Of a stretch of DNA of 59,909 bases, positions 55,001 through 59,909 are shown piece after piece; the first letter of the stretch is position 1, and every line of letters begins with the position of its first letter. This DNA comes from JAZTZP01 sp045637525 (GTDB taxonomy: Bacteria > Bacillota > Clostridia > UBA1381). A program made the position numbers and the translations under genes. Below the pieces are notes generated by a model. That model worked only from the letters and a program-made list of their open reading frames with translations. It searched no databases and was not told the origin of the DNA. The stretch is from contig JAZTZP010000153.1 in NCBI GenBank assembly GCA_045637525.1, positions 1 through 59,909 of the forward strand. The letters run 5' to 3'.

Positions 55001-55352
55001 AGTAAGAGCAGGAATGGACGATATAACCGAAAAATTATTCCTGGAAAGCACAAATCGAATTGCTGAAGTAAGCTTTAAATGGGAGACCGGTGAAACATCG
55101 GTAAAGGATGTTTTAACAGCAGTCGCAAATATCAATAATATGTTTGGCGTTACCGATAATTTCAGAATTGCAATAGCATCATATGATGAAGACGGCAACC
55201 TTATAGGCTGTGTGATGACTGACAGCGTATCGGTAGAACACGGTAAGAGTGCGGATTTATCAAAGACATATTCAATTCCTGAGAATGCAGATTCCGTAAA
55301 AGCATTTTTGTGGAGCGGAACAGATATGAAACCGCTTGCAGATGCAATCTAA
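52056..55352 (+). CDS. Secreted parallel beta-helix protein with Ig-like C-terminus
   Basis: 1098 residues; signal peptide ends near SIYASS. It starts like its relative at 46610: IYFVSVDGDDTGAGSEDSPLKT and IIYLREGEYDV (about 90-135), then MPLYVSRYPNQG, then a beta-helix with asparagine-rich turns (about 380-650; GNIISHNLIENTSYSAIILNG, NTIRYNYFHDSLPDKKNGRAIY). Fn3-like and Ig-like domains follow, and the C-terminal ~90 residues are the shared module (IAIASYDEDGNLIGC ... KAFLWSGTDMKPLADAI). GAAAGAGAGG precedes ATG. A GH141-like glycosidase or a polysaccharide-binding helix are the main options; there is no wall anchor. Confidence 0.7.
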   Translation: MSNKFKKMNFASLLSSFVLLINICVPQSIYASSTELVDINFGELLKLQEQNGYAPFAGTNMLENFYQAKAELPAEVPVLSPFEAVGTNIYFVSVDGDDTGAGSEDSPLKTIEEALNRVSEQKGNSIIYLREGEYDVSDTIDITSSHANDDYSLFIGAYSDEEVVFCAEENIALSLAKKVTPENTKLVTYERINENALGNLYYIGYDDIGLDKIPYETAFNLGDMPLYVSRYPNQGTDTVVNVIKDGSFKNGEGFIRTGLPMEWKPGDMHPFTWKDTKNIHIFGRVANEWSFTDGIVWFDKAKKTVKTTSAITPNYSPITTNFWSSIPSTYYYTNIFEELDTFGEWFADDTEQRFYLYLPEDFNFEDKVINYTKYDGYVFNMDGCSNVVIDNIGIKHANGGFDIKNSERVVLQNMKVNDIENIAVNMYNTEKCGILNSDIRDVGGAHTVEISQSAERNSELVPRRNFIQNTYIGNVSTALKLSGSTGNIISHNLIENTSYSAIILNGAENIVEYNEFSGVVNKITDNGGIYVGGDINNRANTIRYNYFHDSLPDKKNGRAIYNDDCSDMSWNYGNVIRNFSYGLFQHSGDDHVIMDNVVIDASTYIRNSADYATQKTLMENYFFSNEPQFLDGYKNNNIANSDTWQTRYRGILNKKYNQVLEARGFYKKDPAGSYEKIYNVVTGKKKASDYSNSEEVQKMCDLVADTGCYYTGNRYIVPLIGGYSNGYGPSDCGLYNVCEPNNNGKPKVSYLSSIFGGSIESEIANLVANMGLVSLNNHNTEKPVIYMEPKKEILKEEFTGIGWSETSNGSYYTFEISDSSSFKNILISYNTSSNEYPVYTYSYDSKTGTNVKNKTNNYEFTVDKPYFARVKCVSLANCIDSENIYSEPVEFILRNNIENTNSGDSKVNSYFGNTSLKIKLEGMLPDYLINESDKQITLMMVDKADNGSGTDVIKHIAQINPEEDGSFSYTFGADVTSTTRIKVRAGMDDITEKLFLESTNRIAEVSFKWETGETSVKDVLTAVANINNMFGVTDNFRIAIASYDEDGNLIGCVMTDSVSVEHGKSADLSKTYSIPENADSVKAFLWSGTDMKPLADAI

Positions 55353-55368
55353 GAAATGGAGAATGATT

Positions 55369-57423
55369 ATGTATAAAGAGTTACTTTCAAAAATGAAAAT
55401 TGAAGATAAGGCGGATATGCTTACCGGCATTGCTATGAATACAAAGATAATGCCCGAATACGGAATTAACGATACTATAGAAATGTCGGACGGACCGTCG
55501 GGTGTCAGATGTATAGTGAAAAATCCGCCTGAGATAAAGGGTGGAGATATTGCTTTTCCATGCCCGGCTGCTCAGGCGGCAACATGGAATACAGAGCTTA
55601 TTGAAAAGGGTGGAAATCAGCTGGCTTTAAACTGTATTGCAAGAGGCGTAAGTATGATACTTGCTCCGGGTGTAAATATAATAAGAAGCCCTCTTTGCGG
55701 AAGAAATTACGAATATTTTTCAGAAGATCCGTATCTTGCAGGAGAATTGGGAGCGGCATATGTGAAGGGAGTTCAGGACTATGGAGTCGGAACAAGCGTT
55801 AAGCATTATGCGGCAAATCAGCAGGAAAATCACAGAAGAGTGGTGAATGCAGAGATTTCGGAGCGTGCGCTGAGAGAAATCTATCTGACTGTTTTTGAGA
55901 TTATTGTAAAAAAGACTAATCCGACATCGGTTATGTGTGCATACAATAAAGTTAACGGTCATTACTGCTCGGAAAATAAAAAGCTTCTTACCGATATTTT
56001 AAGAGATGAATGGGGCTATGATGGTGCAGTTGTTTCCGACTGGGGGGCTGTTCATGATGTCGGAAATGCAGTTAAAGCTGGTATGGATTTGATTATGCCG
56101 TCAAGAAAGACCATAATTGAAGAAGTAATGCAGGCGATGAAGGATAAAAAAATCACGGAATCGGACGTGGACAGAGCGCTGACAAATATACTTAAAATGG
56201 TAAAAAGAATTAATGAAATGCCAAAACCGTCAGAAAAATTTGATCGCAGCGCAGCACATGAGGTTGCGGTCGAAATGGCAAAGGAAAGTATAACACTTCT
56301 TAAAAATGATAATATTCTGCCGATTAAACCGGGACAGTATAAAAAAATAGGTGTTGTGGGTTATTTCGGAGATAAGCCTACGTTAGGCGGAGGCGGAGGC
56401 AGCGGCATTGTATCGGTTGATGATGAGAGCATTGACTCACCGCTGGCGTATATAAAGAAGTATGCCGGTGATACAGAGGTTATGTATGCACCGCTATATG
56501 ATGAACTCGGCGGAAATATAAGCTTTGCAAATATGATTGATATACAGAAAATTGCAAAGGAATGTGAAATAATTATTATGTTTGCCGGCAATCACCCTTA
56601 TTGGGAGGTTGAAGGTGAGGACAGAGACAGTCTTGAACTTCCTATACATATGATACGTCTTGCCGAGGAATGTTCCAGATTTTGTGAAAATACCGTTATT
56701 GTAACTCAGACAGGTTCGGCATATGCACCTTTTATGAGACTTGTAGAACCTAAAGCCATAATCCAGATGTGGTTTTCAGGCGAGGGCGGCGGACGTGCTG
56801 TTGCAGAAGTTTTGTTTGGCAAGGCTAATCCGAGCGGTAAGCTTCCCGTTACGTTTATGAAAAAAATCAATCCTGATATAAAGTTCTGTGCAAACGGAAG
56901 ATATCTGGATTACAAAGAAGGTTTATTTGTTGGTTACAGATATTATGACGAGCATACGGATGAAATATGGTATCCGTTCGGATATGGTTTGTCATATACA
57001 ACATTTGAGTATTCAGACCTTCAGATTGTTTCATCTGATTCTATGTCTGCCGAGGTTTCATTTAACATTACAAATACGGGAGATATGGCAGGTAAAGAGA
57101 TTTGTCAGGTGTATGTTGCGCCAATGGAAAGTTCGGTTGTACGTCCGTTAAAGGAGCTTAAGGGCTTTGTAAAGCTGTCGTTAGAGCCGGGAGAAACAAG
57201 AAGGGTGAAAATATATCTTGACAACCGTGCATTTTCATATTATAATACCAATATAAACGACTGGCATGCCGAATCAGGCAGATACGGTATTCTTGTGGGT
57301 GCGTCATCTCAGGACATAAGACTTTCGGGCGAAGTACAGATTGTAAATGATGACGAATATACAATTAACAGAGATAAATGGACGAATATAACCGATAAGC
57401 TTATTATGGCAGGGGATGAGTAA
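55369..57423 (+). CDS. Glycoside hydrolase family 3 (beta-glycosidase)
   Basis: 684 residues from ATG 55369, after ATGGAG; the frame opens earlier within the preceding gene without a ribosome site. No signal peptide, so cytoplasmic. The N-terminal barrel shows MSDGPSGVR near 34, the substrate-binding KHYAANQQENHRR near 145 and the nucleophile Asp in VVSDWGAVHD near 223. The alpha/beta domain begins after SITLLKNDNILP, with GGGGGSGIV near 343. The C-terminal Fn3-like domain is complete (GFVKLSLEPGETRRVK). The length fits the three-domain GH3 type. Probably releases terminal beta-linked sugars from imported oligosaccharides; linkage not deducible. Confidence 0.92.
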   Translation: MYKELLSKMKIEDKADMLTGIAMNTKIMPEYGINDTIEMSDGPSGVRCIVKNPPEIKGGDIAFPCPAAQAATWNTELIEKGGNQLALNCIARGVSMILAPGVNIIRSPLCGRNYEYFSEDPYLAGELGAAYVKGVQDYGVGTSVKHYAANQQENHRRVVNAEISERALREIYLTVFEIIVKKTNPTSVMCAYNKVNGHYCSENKKLLTDILRDEWGYDGAVVSDWGAVHDVGNAVKAGMDLIMPSRKTIIEEVMQAMKDKKITESDVDRALTNILKMVKRINEMPKPSEKFDRSAAHEVAVEMAKESITLLKNDNILPIKPGQYKKIGVVGYFGDKPTLGGGGGSGIVSVDDESIDSPLAYIKKYAGDTEVMYAPLYDELGGNISFANMIDIQKIAKECEIIIMFAGNHPYWEVEGEDRDSLELPIHMIRLAEECSRFCENTVIVTQTGSAYAPFMRLVEPKAIIQMWFSGEGGGRAVAEVLFGKANPSGKLPVTFMKKINPDIKFCANGRYLDYKEGLFVGYRYYDEHTDEIWYPFGYGLSYTTFEYSDLQIVSSDSMSAEVSFNITNTGDMAGKEICQVYVAPMESSVVRPLKELKGFVKLSLEPGETRRVKIYLDNRAFSYYNTNINDWHAESGRYGILVGASSQDIRLSGEVQIVNDDEYTINRDKWTNITDKLIMAGDE

Positions 57424-57538
57424 AAATACTGTTAAGAAATTAAATGCCAAAAGAGACTGCTCAGACGTTTGCTGCGAATTTATGTAATGGGCTTTCATAT
57501 ATGAAAAAACTTCAGAAAGAATAGCGGAGGTAAAACTC

Positions 57539-59365
57539 GTGTTTAAGAATATTAAATTAACTGTTGTGCTTGATGAATTCGGTGAGATAACAACGGAGCT
57601 TGTACCGAAAAATGAATCTGAATTTGAAATTGCGGAAAATGAATATGTAAGAGGAAGCATAACCTTAAAGAAGTTTGAAAAATCATGCATTATAAATGCG
57701 TGTGTAGAGGTTATTCCTTATCCGTATGATTATTACAGATGCTTTGACGCAAAAACCGGGCTTATACTGGAGCTGGAAGCGGAAGAAACAACATTTTCCG
57801 GACTTTCCCTTGAAAGCTTTAATCCGTTCTGGACAAGACCGAAATTCTTTAATGATTTTACGGAGCTTGCTGATAACACGCAACAGATTTTAACAGATAA
57901 TAATAATGAATATGCTCATATAATGCCGATTTCCGGAAAGTTTGCAAGGTGTTGTGCAAGACCGGGAGAGAATAAAAATGCATTGAAAATTACGGCGGGA
58001 CAGTATTTTGGCGGTAACACAAAGATAGAAGCTCCTTTGTGCGTTATAAGCGTATCGGATAATCCGTATGATGCAGTTAAGACAAGCTATGATACGGCTT
58101 TTGAAAATGGTGTAATAATAACTCCTCAAAAGAAAAAGAAAGAGTACCCGAAACAGCTTGAGGGGCTTGGCTGGTGTACATGGAATGCATTTTATCATGA
58201 TGTTACAGCTTATGGCATAGAAGAAAAGCTCAAAGAATTTAAAGAAAAGGATATTCCGATAAAATGGATAATGATAGATGACGGCTGGGCAAAGACAAAA
58301 GACTTTAAGCTGAATTCATGCTTTACGGATGAGAAAAAATTCCCCGATGGTTTGAAGGCATTTATCAAACATATTAAAGAGGAATATGGTATAGAATATG
58401 TCGGTATATGGCATGCATTTATGGGATATTGGTTTGGAATAGATAAATGCGGTGAGGAATATCGGAATCAGCAGGATAATTTTTCTGAGAATATCTCGGG
58501 GCTTGTTATTCCGGGCGGTGAAGAAGAAAAAGCATATAAGTTTTACAGTAACTGGCATAAATATTTAAAAGAGCAGGGGATTGATTTTCTTAAAGTGGAC
58601 GCACAGGGTGACGCATTTGAATTTTACAGAAATACTGTAAATCCTTGTGAAAAGGCAGTCAATCTTCACAATGCACTTGAAAAGTCGGTTTCTGAAAATT
58701 TCGGTTCTGTTATGATAAATTGTATGGGAATGGGAAGCCTGGATATGTTTTCGAGAAAATCTTCATGTATCGTCAGAAACAGCGACGACTTTTTCCCGGA
58801 TAAAGAGGACGGATTTGAAAGTCATATCACGCAAAATGCGTATAACGCAATTTTTAGTGATAACCTTTTTTACTGTGATTACGATATGTGGTGGACAAAG
58901 CATTTCAGTGCAAAGCAGAGTAGTGTTTTAAGAGCTGTAAGCGGAGGACCTGTTTATATAAGTGATGAAACAGGTAATACCGATAAAGAATATCTTATGC
59001 CGATTATTGATGAAAACGGAAAAGTATTAAGGTGCGATAATGCGGCAAAGCCTACAGCGGACTGTGTTTTTAAAAATCCGCATGACGGAATACTTAAAAT
59101 ATTTAATACTGCGGGAGCGGGGATAGTTATAGCCTTGTTTAATTTGTCTGACAAAAAACAAACTGCGAGGGTAAATTTAAAAGACGTTTATGCTTCGGGA
59201 GAATATAATATGCATATATATTTTAAAAAGATATGTGCTCCGTTTAAAGATGGAATGACAATTGAAATAGAAGCGGGTGATGTTGAAATTATAAATCTTT
59301 CCAAGGGAGAATTTTATAATACCGATAAGTATATTTCAATTGCCGAAGGAGAGCAGACAAAATAA
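57539..59365 (+). CDS. Alpha-galactosidase-like GH36 (raffinose synthase/Sip1 type)
   Basis: 608 residues from GTG 57539, which follows GCGGAGG by 8 nt; no signal peptide. After an N-terminal beta domain (about 1-195) comes the TIM barrel: LGWCTWNAFYHDV near 207, WIMIDDGWA near 242, the probable nucleophile Asp in FLKVDAQGD near 355 and the probable acid/base in VRNSDDFFPD near 420. WWTKHFSAKQSSVLRAVSGGP is typical of the Sip1/raffinose-synthase branch of GH36. Bacterial members are generally alpha-galactosidases rather than raffinose synthases. It is the last intact gene of the locus and would trim alpha-galactosyl units from imported glycans. Confidence 0.87.
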   Translation: MFKNIKLTVVLDEFGEITTELVPKNESEFEIAENEYVRGSITLKKFEKSCIINACVEVIPYPYDYYRCFDAKTGLILELEAEETTFSGLSLESFNPFWTRPKFFNDFTELADNTQQILTDNNNEYAHIMPISGKFARCCARPGENKNALKITAGQYFGGNTKIEAPLCVISVSDNPYDAVKTSYDTAFENGVIITPQKKKKEYPKQLEGLGWCTWNAFYHDVTAYGIEEKLKEFKEKDIPIKWIMIDDGWAKTKDFKLNSCFTDEKKFPDGLKAFIKHIKEEYGIEYVGIWHAFMGYWFGIDKCGEEYRNQQDNFSENISGLVIPGGEEEKAYKFYSNWHKYLKEQGIDFLKVDAQGDAFEFYRNTVNPCEKAVNLHNALEKSVSENFGSVMINCMGMGSLDMFSRKSSCIVRNSDDFFPDKEDGFESHITQNAYNAIFSDNLFYCDYDMWWTKHFSAKQSSVLRAVSGGPVYISDETGNTDKEYLMPIIDENGKVLRCDNAAKPTADCVFKNPHDGILKIFNTAGAGIVIALFNLSDKKQTARVNLKDVYASGEYNMHIYFKKICAPFKDGMTIEIEAGDVEIINLSKGEFYNTDKYISIAEGEQTK

Positions 59366-59389
59366 TTAATAAATGAGGATACCGATAAA

Positions 59390-59742
59390 GTGAAGATAAA
59401 ATATTTGGGAACAGCCGCTTATGAGGGGCTTCCGGCAATATTTTGCGAGTGCGACACATGCAACGAGGCAAGAAAGAGAAAAGGTAAGAATATAAGAACA
59501 AGGTCTCAGGCTCTTTAAACAATGAGTTGTTGATTGATTTTAATGCTGATACATATATTCATACGCTCATGTATGACATAGAGCTTGCAAAAATAAATAA
59601 TTGCATCATTACGCACGCTCATTCTGATCATTTATATGCAAATGTATTTCATATATGTTCTTACAGATTAGGTTCAGTATGCACCCGAACAGTTTTCCTT
59701 GTTTGGGTGTTTTTATTTTACCTTTACAAATACGATTTTTGA
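59390..59742 (+). pseudogene. Frameshifted, truncated MBL-fold hydrolase fragment
   Basis: From GTG 59390 the frame reads KIKYLGTAAYEGLPAIFCEC, with CDTCNEARKRKGKNIRTRSQAL, then hits TAA at 59516. The homologous reading resumes in another frame from about 59519 (NNELLIDFNADTYIHTL ... ITHAHSDHLYAN), so the metal-binding HxHxDH is present but out of frame. Family-like sequence stops near 59670 and the frame then runs into a terminator hairpin. A full metallo-beta-lactamase-fold protein of this type would be well over 200 residues; the rest is missing. The remnant ends about 100 bp before the terminal repeat. Sequencing error could explain the frameshift but not the missing C-terminal part. Confidence 0.75.
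59682..59719 (+). terminator. Intrinsic terminator beyond the MBL remnant
   Basis: CACCCGAACA (59682-59691) pairs with TGTTTGGGTG (59700-59709), 10 bp with one G-U, followed by TTTTTATTTT. It may end the whole glycan locus. Confidence 0.8.
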
Positions 59743-59769
59743 ATGAGTGAACAATTGTTAACAAAAAGA

Positions 59770-59909
59770 TAAATTATAGTTTAGCGACTTAAATAAGTCG
59801 CTAAACGCGATATAAATTCCTAACGGAATTTTCGATATGTGCTAACGCACGCGATATGCCTGTCGGCGCGATATGTTTGCTTCGCAAACGTTATGGAAGA
59901 AAAAATGCA
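59770..59909. repeat. Hairpin-array interspersed repeat, right copy
   Basis: Exact reverse complement of 12-151: the same hairpins and ATATCG linkers in inverted order. The window stops inside the outermost AAAAAATGC/GCATTTTTT hairpin, which fits an assembly break at a multi-copy repeat. Confidence 0.93.

Noticed and set aside
57539..59365. True raffinose synthase
   Set aside because: The similarity is to the wider Sip1/GH36 branch; bacterial members in sugar-use loci are hydrolases as far as known, so alpha-galactosidase is the safer call.
1..59909. Composite transposon bounded by the inverted repeats
   Set aside because: No transposase or integrase is encoded, the interval holds core pyrimidine genes, and the window edges fall inside the repeat, so an assembly break is the simpler explanation.

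Overview
The window looks like a contig from a low-GC Gram-positive anaerobe, most likely class Clostridia (Bacillota). The signs are AT-rich DNA, strong GGAGG ribosome sites with several TTG/GTG starts, S-layer homology (SLH) anchoring, CUT1 ABC uptake without a local ATPase, YesM/YesN-type two-component regulation, and a PyrK/class 1B PyrD pair. No genus is claimed. Both ends of the window are the same 140-bp sequence in opposite orientation, an array of small hairpins joined by ATATCG-type linkers. This suggests that assembly stopped at an interspersed repeat.

Layout. 1-5.0 kb: repeat, then two SLH surface proteins. 5.0-5.6 kb: a strong promoter, a highly structured RNA or leader ending in a terminator, and a 99-residue protein of unknown function. 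5.7-17.2 kb: an AraC-type regulator diverging from two tandem giant secreted proteins, each with a polysaccharide-pyruvyl-transferase-like domain, carbohydrate-binding modules and an SGNH esterase, then a secreted DUF4886 SGNH-like protein. 17.4-21.0 kb: pyrimidine operon pyrC-pyrK-pyrD-pyrF with a consensus promoter and a CRP-type palindrome near -60. 21.2-28.2 kb: a MarR regulator with two operators, followed by iron alcohol dehydrogenase, aldehyde dehydrogenase, an FeS-flavin ene-reductase and both subunits of aconitase X. 28.4-59.4 kb: a glycan-use locus. It holds a YesN-type response regulator, a GHL6-like hydrolase, two permeases and a solute-binding lipoprotein, two secreted LamG/Ig-type proteins, two SLH proteins, two large parallel beta-helix proteins on either side of a YesM-type sensor kinase, GH3 and GH36/Sip1-type enzymes. 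It ends in a decayed metallo-beta-lactamase-fold gene and the right-hand repeat.

How it may work together (inference): secreted and SLH-anchored proteins bind and open a complex plant or host glycan; the ABC system imports oligosaccharides; the GHL6-like, GH3 and GH36 enzymes, which lack signal peptides, finish the job inside. The kinase and response regulator probably drive two promoters that share the same 21-bp direct-repeat operator, before the GHL6-like gene and before the transporter operon.

The most unusual items are the secreted pyruvyl-transferase/CBM/SGNH fusions, the aconitase X/ene-reductase operon with no known pathway, the structured RNA at 5.1 kb, a repeated uncharacterised secreted module in six proteins, and the hairpin-array repeat at both ends. 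No tRNA, rRNA, CRISPR array or transposase was seen.
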